Shown here in pieces: positions 39,091-47,731 of a DNA stretch of 64,000 nucleotides. How positions within the stretch are numbered: the first letter of the stretch is position 1; every line of letters begins with the position of its first letter. The translations under genes and the position numbers were made by a program. This DNA comes from Pelagivirga sediminicola. Its GTDB lineage: Bacteria; Pseudomonadota; Alphaproteobacteria; Rhodobacterales; Rhodobacteraceae. The notes below the pieces were generated by a model, which saw nothing but the letters and a program-made list of their open reading frames with translations, had not been told where the DNA came from and made no database searches. The stretch covers positions 1 to 64,000 of the forward strand of contig NZ_QCYH01000006.1 of the NCBI RefSeq assembly GCF_003072125.1, read 5' to 3'.

Positions 39091-40101
39091 ATGCGCCTTG
39101 CCGCCCTCTGCCTTGCCCTGATCCTGCCTGCCGCCGCCACCGCCCAAAGCGCGGCCGAGCTGGTCCAGAACGCCGTAAGCCAGCATATCGTGCCGCGCTA
39201 TGACGCGTTGGCCGCGGCGGGCGCGCGGCTGAAGGCGGCGGCCGAGGACGACTGCGCGGCCGATGCGCAAGGTCTTCGCGCCGCATGGAACGACGCGTTC
39301 GATGCGTGGATTTCGGCCAGCCACCTGCGGTTCGGCCCCGCCGAGACGGGTGATCGCGCCTTCGCGCTGGCGTTCTGGCCCGATACGCGCGACATCACGC
39401 CGCGCACGCTGCGCGGGCTGATTTCCAGCGCCGATCCGGTGGCGGGCAGCGCCGAGGATTACGCCGATGTCTCCATCGCCGCGCGCGGGTTTTATGCGCT
39501 GGAGCTGATGCTTTATGACCCGGACATTCAGGCGCTGGGCGACGCGGCCTATCGCTGCCAGCTGGTGCAGGTGATGAGCGCGGATATCGCAAATGTCACC
39601 GCCGCCATCGCGTCGGGCTGGCATGACGGCTATGCTGAGACGATGATGCACGCGGATGGCGGCCCCTATCGCGGCACGGACGAGGCCCTGCAGGAGCTGT
39701 TCAAGGCGCTGACTTACGGGCTGGAGTTCACCGCGGATACGCGCCTGGGCCGCCCCCTCGGCACCTTCGATGCGCCGCGCCCGAAACGGGCGGAGGCGTG
39801 GCGCTCGGGCCGCTCGCTGCGTAACGTCGTCCTGTCGCTGGAGGCGCTCAGGGATCTGGGCGTCCTGCTCGCCGCGCCCGATGCGCAGATGGCCGATGCT
39901 CTGGGGACCACGTTCGACGTTGCGCTCGGCGATGCCGAGGCGCTGGACGATCCGGTTTTCGCGGGCGTCGCGGACCCTGTCGGGCGCTTGCGCGTCGAAT
40001 CCCTGCAGCAATCCATCGGCCATGTGCGCGAGATCGTCCGCGATGATCTGGGCCCCGCGCTGGGCGTTGCGTCAGGCTTCAACGCGATGGACGGGGACTG
40101 A
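39091..40101 (+). CDS. Second imelysin-family periplasmic protein
   Basis: The 336-residue protein starts with a signal peptide (cleavage likely after ATA, about residue 18) and is all-helical. The imelysin signature GxHxxE is changed here to G133-F-Y135-A-L-E138, so the His is replaced by Tyr; the later WRSGRSLRNVVLSLEALRDL segment is typical of the DUF1111-linked imelysins. It is placed between DUF1111 and DUF1513, the usual order for this module. Confidence 0.9.
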   Translation: MRLAALCLALILPAAATAQSAAELVQNAVSQHIVPRYDALAAAGARLKAAAEDDCAADAQGLRAAWNDAFDAWISASHLRFGPAETGDRAFALAFWPDTRDITPRTLRGLISSADPVAGSAEDYADVSIAARGFYALELMLYDPDIQALGDAAYRCQLVQVMSADIANVTAAIASGWHDGYAETMMHADGGPYRGTDEALQELFKALTYGLEFTADTRLGRPLGTFDAPRPKRAEAWRSGRSLRNVVLSLEALRDLGVLLAAPDAQMADALGTTFDVALGDAEALDDPVFAGVADPVGRLRVESLQQSIGHVREIVRDDLGPALGVASGFNAMDGD

Positions 40102-40105
40102 GGCC

Positions 40106-41173
40106 GTGGCCAGCCGGCGGGGATTCATCGCGGGGCTTTTGGCGACGGGACTGGCGCCTGCCGCCACCTGGGCCGACGCGGGCGCGCCAAGTTGGCTGTC
40201 GGCGGCGGGGCTGCCCGATGGCGGCTTTGTCCTGTGCGGCATCGGGCCGGATCTGAACCTGCGGTTTCGTATCGCGCTGCCCGGCCGGGGCCACGCCGCC
40301 GCAGCGCACCCCACCCGCCCGGAGGCGGTCGCATTCGCCCGCCGGCCCGGCACTTTCGCCGTCGTGATCGACTGCGCCGCCGGGCGCCAGACAGCGCACC
40401 TTGCCGCGCCGGAGGGGCGGCATTTCTATGGTCACGGCGCATTTTCGCTGGATGGCCGCTGGCTTTATACCACCGAGAATGACTATGACGCGGCGCGCGG
40501 CGTTATCGGCGTCTGGGACGCGGCGCATGGCTATGCCCGCGCGGGCGAGTTCGGCAGCGGCGGCATCGGCCCGCACGAGATCCGCCGCACGCCGGGGCGC
40601 GAAACGCTGGTCGTTGCCAATGGCGGCATTGAGACGCATCCTGCATCCGGGCGCACCAAGCTGAACATCCCGCTGATGCGGCCGAACCTCAGCTATATCG
40701 AGGATGGCACCGTGGTGGACAGCGCTGCGCTGCCCGGCTCGATGCACAAGGGATCGATCCGGCACATCGCCGTTTCGGCCTTGGGCGAGGTTGCGTTTGG
40801 CCTGCAATGGCAGGGCGGCGAGGATGGTCCGGCGCTGGTGGGGTTGCACCGGCGCGGGACGCCGCCGCGTCTGTGCACCGCGTCCGAGGCCGATCTGCGC
40901 GCCATGCAGGGGTATGTCGGCAGCGTTGCCTTTACCGCGGGCCAGCGCGACGTCGCGGTCACATCGCCGCGCGGCGGATTGGTGCAGACATACAGCGTGG
41001 CGGACGCACGCCATACGGCCAGCACATCCATTCGCGATGCCTGCGGCGTCGCGCCCTGCCGCGGCGGGCTGCTGGTGGCCTCCGGCACGGGCGCGTTGCA
41101 GCGCATCGGCCAAGAGGCGGCGCGCGCCGACCATGCAGCGCTGATGTGGGACAACCATTTGGTCGCAGTCTGA
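40106..41173 (+). CDS. DUF1513 family protein with Tat-like signal
   Basis: The start is GTG 40106, 4 nt after the upstream stop, giving 355 residues. A twin-arginine type beginning (SRRGFIAGLLATGLAPAA) suggests folded export to the periplasm. The rest resembles a beta-propeller with GHGAFSLDGRWLYTTEND and GIGPHEIRRTP segments typical of DUF1513. Family function is unknown; it accompanies imelysin/DUF1111 in many proteobacteria. It is the last gene of the locus. Confidence 0.88.
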   Translation: MASRRGFIAGLLATGLAPAATWADAGAPSWLSAAGLPDGGFVLCGIGPDLNLRFRIALPGRGHAAAAHPTRPEAVAFARRPGTFAVVIDCAAGRQTAHLAAPEGRHFYGHGAFSLDGRWLYTTENDYDAARGVIGVWDAAHGYARAGEFGSGGIGPHEIRRTPGRETLVVANGGIETHPASGRTKLNIPLMRPNLSYIEDGTVVDSAALPGSMHKGSIRHIAVSALGEVAFGLQWQGGEDGPALVGLHRRGTPPRLCTASEADLRAMQGYVGSVAFTAGQRDVAVTSPRGGLVQTYSVADARHTASTSIRDACGVAPCRGGLLVASGTGALQRIGQEAARADHAALMWDNHLVAV

Positions 41174-41261
41174 GCGCCCGCCTGCGCCTTGCGGCGCGCC
41201 GCGACAGGCGATAGGCACGAGGTGCAGACCTGCATAGCGGCACCGACGCACCGGACGGCTC

Positions 41262-41819
41262 ATGAGCGATCAATCCCAACCCTCCCTTCTGGACGAGCTG
41301 CCCGGCGATCTGCTGATCTGGGTGCTGATCATCAGCGAACTGTTGGTGTTCGGCGCCGGGCTGGCGGCGTTTCTGGCGATGCGCATGACCGACCCCGCGG
41401 GCTTTGCCGAGGCGCAGTCGCATCTGCACCGCACCGGCGCCGCGCTCAACACCGTCGTGCTGATCACCAGTGGCTATCTGGCCGCCCTCGCCCCGCGCTA
41501 TCGGATGGGAACGCGCCGCCGCGCCGCGCGGATTGCGCTGATCTCGTCGGCGCTGCTGGGGGCGGTATTTCTGGTCATCAAGGGCATCGAATATGCCGAC
41601 AAGGCCGCGCAGGGCATCAGCTTTGAGACGCATGATTTCTTCATGTTCTACTACCTGCTGACAGGGTTTCACGCGGCGCATGTGATCGCCGGAATAGTCG
41701 TCTTGTTGCTGGTTGCGTGGCGGGATTCGGTGGATAACATCGAAATGGGCGCAGCTTTCTGGCATATGGTCGATCTGATCTGGGTGCTGCTGTTTCCCAT
41801 CATCTATCTTTTGGCATGA
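41262..41819 (+). CDS. norE: Cytochrome c oxidase subunit III-like protein NorE
   Basis: This membrane protein of 185 residues has about five helices. It carries the subunit III-like motifs ISELLVFGAGLAAFLAMR, LIKGIEYADKA-type (VIKGIEYADKAAQG), YYLLTGFHAAHVIAG and GAAFWHMVDLIWVLLFPIIYLL. In nor operons NorE supports nitric oxide reductase. Here it is followed by norF but no norC, norB, norQ or norD is in the window. Confidence 0.85.
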   Translation: MSDQSQPSLLDELPGDLLIWVLIISELLVFGAGLAAFLAMRMTDPAGFAEAQSHLHRTGAALNTVVLITSGYLAALAPRYRMGTRRRAARIALISSALLGAVFLVIKGIEYADKAAQGISFETHDFFMFYYLLTGFHAAHVIAGIVVLLLVAWRDSVDNIEMGAAFWHMVDLIWVLLFPIIYLLA

Positions 41820-42091
41820 GCGTGATGGACAAGCTCGATCTCACACGCGCGTGGCTTGCCCTGCTGGGGCTGAGCGTCCTCAGCACGGTGGCCGCGGCGG
41901 CGATCAGCGCGGGGTTTGACGCGCGCGTTGCAGGCGTCATCGTGATGGCGCTGGCGCTGATGAAGGCGCGTCTGATCCTGTCGCAGTATCTGGGGCTGGC
42001 GGATGCGCCCTCGTGGCGGCGGGGTTTCAACGCGGCGCTGATCGTGTTCGTGCTGATCGCGCTGGGGCTTTACCTGATCCCGTCGCCCTGA
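41816..42091 (+). CDS. norF: Cytochrome c oxidase subunit IV-like protein NorF
   Basis: The 91-residue membrane protein starts in an ATGA overlap with norE. It has three hydrophobic segments and the ALALMKARLILSQYLGL motif with the Lys-Ala-Arg of subunit-IV-like proteins. It is coupled to norE and converges on the deaminase gene with a 22-nt overlap. Confidence 0.85.
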   Translation: MSVMDKLDLTRAWLALLGLSVLSTVAAAAISAGFDARVAGVIVMALALMKARLILSQYLGLADAPSWRRGFNAALIVFVLIALGLYLIPSP

Positions 42092-42561
42092 CCGTCGCGG
42101 CCGTGGGCGCGGGCGTGCAAGGCGCGCATGCGGCCCGCCAGTTCCTCGATTGGCCCCTCGACGGGAACATTGGGCGCGATGCGTGCGATGCCCAGTTGCG
42201 CCACAGGCCCTTTTTCGACGCCGAGCTCGGCCATCCAGCCCGCCAGTTGATCGGTGGAATGGATGAAAACGACAGGCCCCAACCCGGCCCAGCCATGCGC
42301 GGCCGAGCACATCGGACAATGCTCGCCCGAGGTATAGACGGTGGCGGCGGCGCGCGCCTCCTCGCTCAGGTTCTGGGCGGCCCAGCGGGCCAGCTCGAAC
42401 TCCGGATGCTGGGTGGGATCGCCCGTGCGCGCGCGGTTGCGCGCCTCGCGCAGGACGCTGCCATCCGCGCCCACCAGAACCGAGCCGAAGGGCGCGTCCC
42501 CGGCCTCCAGCGCCTCTTCGGCGAGGGCGATGCAGCGGTTCAGGTGATCTTCGCGACTCAT
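42070..42561 (-). CDS. Nucleoside deaminase, CMP/dCMP deaminase family
   Basis: The start is ATG 42561, giving 163 residues. The zinc site is visible: the H-x-E motif appears as QHPEFE (Pro between His and Glu, where most relatives have Ala), with EHCPMC as the PCxxC equivalent. DAPFGSVLVGADG near residue 24 is typical of guanine/adenosine deaminases. The substrate cannot be decided from the sequence. It lies just downstream of tRNA-Pro on the same strand. Confidence 0.8.
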   Translation of the reverse strand: MSREDHLNRCIALAEEALEAGDAPFGSVLVGADGSVLREARNRARTGDPTQHPEFELARWAAQNLSEEARAAATVYTSGEHCPMCSAAHGWAGLGPVVFIHSTDQLAGWMAELGVEKGPVAQLGIARIAPNVPVEGPIEELAGRMRALHARAHGRDGQGDGIR

Positions 42562-42657
42562 GGGGGCGCTCCTTTGCGAGGGTTGCAGGCAGCAGCCCAA
42601 CCCGGCGGCGCGCGGGCAGGTTCCACAATGCGGTGGCAATCGACAATGTTTGAAAAC

Positions 42658-42734
42658 TGGTCGGGCTGAGAGGATTCGAACCTCCGACCCCCTGCTCCCG
42701 AAGCAGGTGCGCTACCAGGCTGCGCTACAGCCCG
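42658..42734 (-). tRNA. tRNA-Pro (anticodon CGG)
   Basis: On the minus strand the sequence starts CGGGCTGTAGCGC and ends CAGCCCG-A-CCA, giving a perfect 7-bp acceptor stem and an encoded CCA. The anticodon arm is CCTGC-TTCGGGA-GCAGG with anticodon CGG, reading CCG (Pro). The T arm with GGTTCGAATCC is intact. Length is 77 nt. Confidence 0.97.
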
Positions 42735-42819
42735 ACCGTGGCGCGAGCGATAGACGAGGGGCGCGGCGTTTGCAATCCCTCAAATGCGCGGCGCCGGCGA
42801 GCCCGGCGCCGCGATCCGG

Positions 42820-43926
42820 TCAGAGGCTCGCGTCCAGCGCCTTGATGATCGCATCGCCCATCTGCGCGGTGGTCAGGGGCGTGCCGCCCTCGGGGCCCAT
42901 CAGGTCAGGCGTGCGGGCGCCACCCGCGAGAACGGCCTCGACCGCGCTCTCCAGCCGTGTCGCCTCATCCCCCTGATCGAAGGAATAGCGCAGCGCCATC
43001 GCAAAGCTGAGGATGCAGGCGATCGGGTTTGCCTTGCCTTGCCCGGCGATATCGGGGGCCGACCCATGCACCGGCTCGTACAGCGCCTTGGGGCGGCCAT
43101 TGGCCATCGGCGCGCCTAGGCTGGCCGAGGGCAGCATCCCCAGGCTGCCGGTCAGCATCGCGGCGGCATCCGACAGGATATCGCCGAAGAGGTTGTCGGT
43201 CACGATCACGTCGAACTGCTTGGGGTTGCGGCACAGCTGCATCGCGCCCGCGTCGGCATACATATGGCTCAGCTCGACATCGGCATAGCTTTCGGCGTGA
43301 ACCTTGGTCACGACCTCGCGCCAGAGGATGCCCGATTCCATCACGTTGGCCTTTTCCATCGAGCAGACCTTGCCCGACCGGCGGCGGGCCAGCTCGAAGG
43401 CGGCGCGCGCGACGCGGTCGATCTCGGACGTGGTGTAGCGCTGGGTGTTGATGCCCACACGCTCGCCGTTTTCCTCGAAAATGCCGCGCGGCTCGCCGAA
43501 ATAGATGCCCGAGGTCAGCTCGCGCACGATCATGATATCGAGGCCCGCGACGACCTCGCGCTTGAGACTGCTGAAATCGGCCAGCGCGTCAAAGCACTGC
43601 GCGGGGCGCAGGTTGGCAAACAGGTCCATCTCCTTTCGCAGGCGCAGAAGGCCGCGCTCGGGCTTGACGGAAAAATCCAGGTCATCGTATTTCGGCCCGC
43701 CCACGGCTCCCAGCAGAACCGCGTCCACCTCTTGCGCCTTGGCCATCGTGTCATCGTGCAGGGGCGTTCCGTGCTTGTCATAGGCGCAGCCGCCGACCAG
43801 ATCGGTGCTGACGTCGAAGGGCAGATCGCGCTTGGCGCCGTACCAGTCGATGACCTTGGTCACTTCGTCCATGACTTCGGGACCAATCCCGTCGCCGGGC
43901 AGGATGAGAAGAGAAGGGGTGCTCAT
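42820..43926 (-). CDS. leuB: 3-isopropylmalate dehydrogenase
   Basis: LeuB carries out the oxidative decarboxylation step in leucine synthesis. The start is ATG 43926 ([18 protein letters not shown]), giving 368 residues. The Mg/isocitrate-type motif [22 protein letters not shown] and [19 protein letters not shown] are complete. No leuC or leuD gene is next to it in this window. Confidence 0.97.
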   Translation of the reverse strand: MSTPSLLILPGDGIGPEVMDEVTKVIDWYGAKRDLPFDVSTDLVGGCAYDKHGTPLHDDTMAKAQEVDAVLLGAVGGPKYDDLDFSVKPERGLLRLRKEMDLFANLRPAQCFDALADFSSLKREVVAGLDIMIVRELTSGIYFGEPRGIFEENGERVGINTQRYTTSEIDRVARAAFELARRRSGKVCSMEKANVMESGILWREVVTKVHAESYADVELSHMYADAGAMQLCRNPKQFDVIVTDNLFGDILSDAAAMLTGSLGMLPSASLGAPMANGRPKALYEPVHGSAPDIAGQGKANPIACILSFAMALRYSFDQGDEATRLESAVEAVLAGGARTPDLMGPEGGTPLTTAQMGDAIIKALDASL

Positions 43927-44073
43927 GCGGGCCGTCCTTTTGCGATGCGATGCTGTTGGCAAATCGGGTATCGCGAAGCAGGGCGATGGTCAAGAAAGGG
44001 CGCGCCGCAGCGGATGAGCTGCCGGGCAGGCGCGGGGGTCAAGGCGGCGCCATGGCCGCCTTGACCGGATCCC

Positions 44074-44739
44074 TTAGGCCGGGTTCGGCAGGATCACGAT
44101 TTCGACGCGGCGGTTCTGCGCCTTGCCTTGGGCGGTCAGGTTCGACGCGATGGGCTGATCCTCGCCTCGGCCGAAGGCGTTGATGCGGTTGAACCCGACG
44201 CCCCCGTCCATCAGCACAGCGGCCACCGCGTTGGCGCGGCGCTCCGAAAGCTTCTGGTTGTATGTGGCCGAGCCGGAATTGTCGGTGTGGCCGACCACCT
44301 GAACCGAGCTGCCGGGGTGATTTTGCAGACTGTCAGCCACGGTCAGCAGATCGCCGCGCAGCGCGCTGTTGACGTTGGCGCTGTCGACAGCGAACAGGAT
44401 GTCCTGCGGCAGCGTCACGATCAGCCGGTCGCCGGTGTTGTTGATCAGCACGCGGTCGTTGTCCAGATCACGGCGAAGCTCGGCCTCCTGCTTGTCAAGT
44501 GCGTTGCCGATGGCCGCGCCGCCCAGCGCCCCGATGGCGCCGCCGATCAGCGCGCCCTTGCCCTTTTTGTCGCTGGCCGCGGCGCCGGTAACCGCCCCGG
44601 CGAGGCCGCCGATCAACGCGCCGGATTGTGTCTTGTTCGTCGGGCCGCCGAAGCCGCCCATGTTCTGCCCGTCACAGGCGGCGGTCAGTGTCAGCGCGCC
44701 GACGGCGGCGATCAGAAGGGATTTCTTTGCTCGGATCAT
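44074..44739 (-). CDS. OmpA-family lipoprotein with glycine zipper
   Basis: The 221-residue protein has a lipobox LTAAC (Cys22). Residues about 40-80 are glycine-zipper-like (GALIGGLAGAVTGAA, GALIGGAIGALGGAAIG). From about residue 110 an OmpA domain binds peptidoglycan, with the motif GHTDNSGSATYNQKLSERRA near residue 150. It anchors the outer membrane to murein, as a Pal/YiaD-like protein. Confidence 0.9.
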   Translation of the reverse strand: MIRAKKSLLIAAVGALTLTAACDGQNMGGFGGPTNKTQSGALIGGLAGAVTGAAASDKKGKGALIGGAIGALGGAAIGNALDKQEAELRRDLDNDRVLINNTGDRLIVTLPQDILFAVDSANVNSALRGDLLTVADSLQNHPGSSVQVVGHTDNSGSATYNQKLSERRANAVAAVLMDGGVGFNRINAFGRGEDQPIASNLTAQGKAQNRRVEIVILPNPA

Positions 44740-44867
44740 GGTGGAAAAGCCTCATAATGTCTGCCCGGCTCTGTCCGGACTCTGGCGCCGACTATAGGCA
44801 GACGCGCGCCGATGCCCAACACGGAAAATCGCGGAAATCGGCAGCAATCCGCGCATTTCGGACCCCT

Positions 44868-45710
44868 TCAAGCCTCGGCGCGGGCGCTTTCCCAGGCCAG
44901 GATGCCACGCTTGACCTCCAGACCCCAGTGATAGCCGCCAAGGCCCCCCGATTTGCGCAGCGCCCGGTGGCAGGGGATCAGCAGCCCGACGGGGTTGCGC
45001 CCGACCGCCGTGCCGACGGCGCGCACGGCCTTGGGGTGGCCGATGGCCTCGGCAATATGGCCGTAGGTGGTCACATGGCCCGACGGGATTGCCAGAAGCG
45101 CCTCCCACACCTTGATCTGGAAGGGCGCGCCGATCATGTGCAACGGCGTGGCCTGCTCTGCCGCTACGCCGAACGCGCTCGCGACCCAAGGGCGCAGACG
45201 CTCCGGCGCCTCCACGAACGCCGCCTTCGGCCAGCGGCCTTTCATATCGGCCATCGTCGCGGCCTCTCCTGCCTCGGTGGCAAAGCCGATGCCGCAGATC
45301 CCCTTGGCCGTGCCCATCACCAGCGCGGGGCCGAAGGGGCTGTCGAACCAGCCCCAATGCACGGTCAGCCCGGCCCCCTTGCGGGCGAAATCGCCGGGGC
45401 TCATCGCCTCCCATCTTATGAACAGATCGTGCAGGCGCCCGGTGCCCGACAGCCCGGCCTTGTCCGCCGCCTCCAGCACGGTGCAGCGATCCGCCAGCAA
45501 CGACTTGGCATGGCCCAGCGTCAGATATTGCTGGTAGCGCTTGGGTGACACCCCCACCCAGGCCGAGAAAAGCCGCTGGAAATGCGCGGCGCTCATGCCC
45601 ATCTGGGCGGCCAGCCGGTCCAGCGTCATCCCCTCGCCGCCCGCGTCGATCAGATTGATCGCACGGCGCATGACGCCGAAATGATAGCTTTGATCGGGCT
45701 GGATGTTCAT
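44868..45710 (-). CDS. AraC-type regulator fused to O6-methylguanine-DNA methyltransferase
   Basis: The start is ATG 45710 after AGGAGG, giving 280 residues. Residues 1-115 form an AraC-type DNA-binding domain (LDRLAAQMGMSAAHFQRLFSAW; KRYQQYLTLGHAKSLL). Residues about 120-275 form a methylguanine methyltransferase with the active site IPCHRAL near residue 248 and GHVTTYGHIAEAIGHP. It resembles Ada but lacks the N-terminal zinc/Cys phosphotriester-repair domain, so induction must differ from E. coli Ada. It is divergent from nth. Confidence 0.9.
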   Translation of the reverse strand: MNIQPDQSYHFGVMRRAINLIDAGGEGMTLDRLAAQMGMSAAHFQRLFSAWVGVSPKRYQQYLTLGHAKSLLADRCTVLEAADKAGLSGTGRLHDLFIRWEAMSPGDFARKGAGLTVHWGWFDSPFGPALVMGTAKGICGIGFATEAGEAATMADMKGRWPKAAFVEAPERLRPWVASAFGVAAEQATPLHMIGAPFQIKVWEALLAIPSGHVTTYGHIAEAIGHPKAVRAVGTAVGRNPVGLLIPCHRALRKSGGLGGYHWGLEVKRGILAWESARAEA

Positions 45711-45773
45711 GGCGGCCTCCTCTGGCTTGCATGGATATCCTAGGCGCGCGGCGCATCCGCGGCGACCCGAATG

Positions 45774-45799
45774 TTGCGCAATGGCGCAAATCGCGCCAT
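45774..45799. promoter_or_regulatory. Overlapping palindromes between the AraC-MGMT gene and nth
   Basis: TTGCGC-AATG-GCGCAA (45774-45789) overlaps ATGGCGC-AAATC-GCGCCAT (45781-45799). The symmetry is strong and sits 12 nt before the nth start. It could be an operator for the divergent AraC-type regulator or an mRNA hairpin. No binding protein can be named. Confidence 0.4.
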
Positions 45800-45810
45800 A
45801 GGGTTGGCCC

Positions 45811-46455
45811 ATGAGCAAGCAACTCGATTATCACACGATCCGCGCCATTTTCGAGCGTTTCCAGCAGGCCGAGCCCGAGCCCGAGGGCGAGTTGCATCAC
45901 ACCAACGCCTTTACGCTGGTTGTTGCGGTGGCGCTGAGCGCGCAGGCGACGGATGCGGGCGTGAACCGCGCCACGAAGGATCTGTTCGCGATTGCGGACA
46001 CGCCGCAGAAGATGCTGGATCTGGGGCTGGAGGGCGTGACGGAGCACATCAAATCCATCGGGCTTTTCCGCCAGAAGGCGAAGAATGTCATCAAGCTCAG
46101 CCAGATCCTTGTCGATGACTATGGCGGCGAGGTGCCCAATTCGCGCGCGGCGCTGCAATCGCTGCCGGGGGTGGGGCGCAAGACGGCGAATGTCGTGCTC
46201 AACATGTGGTGGAACATGCCCGCGCAGGCGGTCGATACGCATATCTTTCGCGTCGGCAATCGCACGGGGATATGCCCCGGCAAGGACGTGGTGCAGGTCG
46301 AGCGCGCGATCGAGGACCATATTCCGGCCGATTTTCAACAACATGCGCATCACTGGCTGATCCTGCATGGACGCTATCACTGCAAGGCGCGCAAGCCCAT
46401 GTGTCCCACATGCCTGATCCGCGATCTTTGCCCCTACGAGGATAAAACCACATGA
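45811..46455 (+). CDS. nth: Endonuclease III
   Basis: Nth removes oxidised pyrimidines and nicks abasic sites. The 214 residues contain the helix-hairpin-helix LPGVGRKTANVVLN with catalytic Lys near residue 122, VDTHIFRVGNR with the catalytic Asp, and the 4Fe-4S cysteines (C-x6-C-x2-C-x5-C: CKARKPMCPTCLIRDLC). The stop overlaps the start of the kinase gene (4 nt). Confidence 0.96.
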   Translation: MSKQLDYHTIRAIFERFQQAEPEPEGELHHTNAFTLVVAVALSAQATDAGVNRATKDLFAIADTPQKMLDLGLEGVTEHIKSIGLFRQKAKNVIKLSQILVDDYGGEVPNSRAALQSLPGVGRKTANVVLNMWWNMPAQAVDTHIFRVGNRTGICPGKDVVQVERAIEDHIPADFQQHAHHWLILHGRYHCKARKPMCPTCLIRDLCPYEDKTT

Positions 46456-47438
46456 CATCTTATCAGGCCATCGGCATCGGAAACGCCGTCGTCGACGTCA
46501 TCTGCCGGAGCGACGACGCATTCCTTGAGCGTATGGAGATCGAAAAGGGCGTCATGCAACTGGTCGATGCGGCGCGCGCCGAGGCGCTTTACGAGGCCAT
46601 GGACAACCGCGTGCAACTGGCTGGCGGGTCGGTGGCCAACACGATTGCCGGGATGGGCGCGCTGGGCCTCGGCACGGGGTTTCTGGGCCGCGTGCACGAC
46701 GACGCGCTGGGCCGCGCCTATGCCGACGATCTCACGCGGGTTGGCACGGATTTCATCAACGCGCCGGTCGCGCAGGGCGAATTGCCCACCTCGCGCTGCA
46801 TGATCTTCGTCTCGCCCGACGGGGAGAGATCCATGAACACCTATCTGGGCATCTCGACCGAGCTTGGCCCGGACGATGTGCCCGAAGACGCGGTGACAGG
46901 GGCCGATCTGCTGCTGCTGGAAGGATATCTTTTTGACAAGCCGAAGGGCAAGGCCGCCCTCGCCGCCGCCGCCGAAACCTGCCGCAGGACCGGCGGGATC
47001 GCCGGCATCTCGCTGAGCGATCCGTTCTGCGTCGACCGGCATCGCGGCGATTTTCGGACGCTCGTCCGCGGGCTGGACTATGTGATTGGCAACGAACATG
47101 AATGGGCCTCGCTCTATCAGACCGAGGATCTGGACAGCGCCCTTGCCGAAGCCGCGGCCAAGACCGGGCTCGTGGTTTGCACCCGGTCGGGGGCGGGTGT
47201 CATCATCCAGCGCGGGGACCGGCGCATCGACGTGCCGGTTCAGCGCATCGCGCCGGTCGATACCACCGGGGCGGGCGATCAGTTTGCCGCCGGGTTCCTC
47301 TATGGTCTGACGACCGGCGCAACACTCGACGTGGCCGGGCGAATGGGCTGCATCGCCGCCGCCGAGGTGATCTCGCATTACGGCGCACGGCCGGAAAAGG
47401 ATGTGAAGGCGCTCTTTGCCGCCGAGGGGCTTATCTGA
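46452..47438 (+). CDS. PfkB-family kinase, adenosine-kinase-like
   Basis: This cytosolic sugar/nucleoside kinase of 328 residues shows GGSVANTIAGMGALG near residue 57 (substrate loop) and the anion-hole motif DTTGAGDQFAAGFLYG near residue 273 with the catalytic Asp. The pattern resembles bacterial adenosine kinases in alphaproteobacteria, which phosphorylate adenosine to AMP. Ribokinase-type specificity cannot be excluded. It is translationally coupled to nth. Confidence 0.85.
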   Translation: MTSYQAIGIGNAVVDVICRSDDAFLERMEIEKGVMQLVDAARAEALYEAMDNRVQLAGGSVANTIAGMGALGLGTGFLGRVHDDALGRAYADDLTRVGTDFINAPVAQGELPTSRCMIFVSPDGERSMNTYLGISTELGPDDVPEDAVTGADLLLLEGYLFDKPKGKAALAAAAETCRRTGGIAGISLSDPFCVDRHRGDFRTLVRGLDYVIGNEHEWASLYQTEDLDSALAEAAAKTGLVVCTRSGAGVIIQRGDRRIDVPVQRIAPVDTTGAGDQFAAGFLYGLTTGATLDVAGRMGCIAAAEVISHYGARPEKDVKALFAAEGLI

Positions 47439-47484
47439 CCGGGCGGCCACCTCTGGAGGAAGGCGCGCGATGCGATGGGACGAT

Positions 47485-47696
47485 TTGGGTATTTTCACCA
47501 AGAAAAGCCGCCAAAGCGAAACTCTTTGACCTTTTCTTAACCATCGCCTGCCAGATTGGCAGGTGCGGTACAGGCTGGGGAGCCGATGACCGCCCAAGGA
47601 AAAGCCGCGCACCGCTGATGGTTTGCATCGGTGATGTTCCGAACGACGCCGGAAGCGGGGCGCGCACCCTTGTTTTTTCTTGGTGAAAATACCCAA
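47485..47696. mobile_element. MITE-like element with 22-bp perfect terminal inverted repeats
   Basis: TTGGGTATTTTCACCAAGAA... (47485-47506) is exactly repeated in reverse orientation at 47675-47696; the 168-nt interior holds no convincing ORF. It contains an inner palindrome CCTGCCA-GAT-TGGCAGG (47547-47563). The structure resembles a miniature inverted-repeat element or a large paired hairpin. No target-site duplication is obvious, so mobility is not proven. Confidence 0.5.
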
Positions 47697-47731
47697 GCGC
47701 CCACCGATGAAACGGGCGCAGGTGGCGCGGT

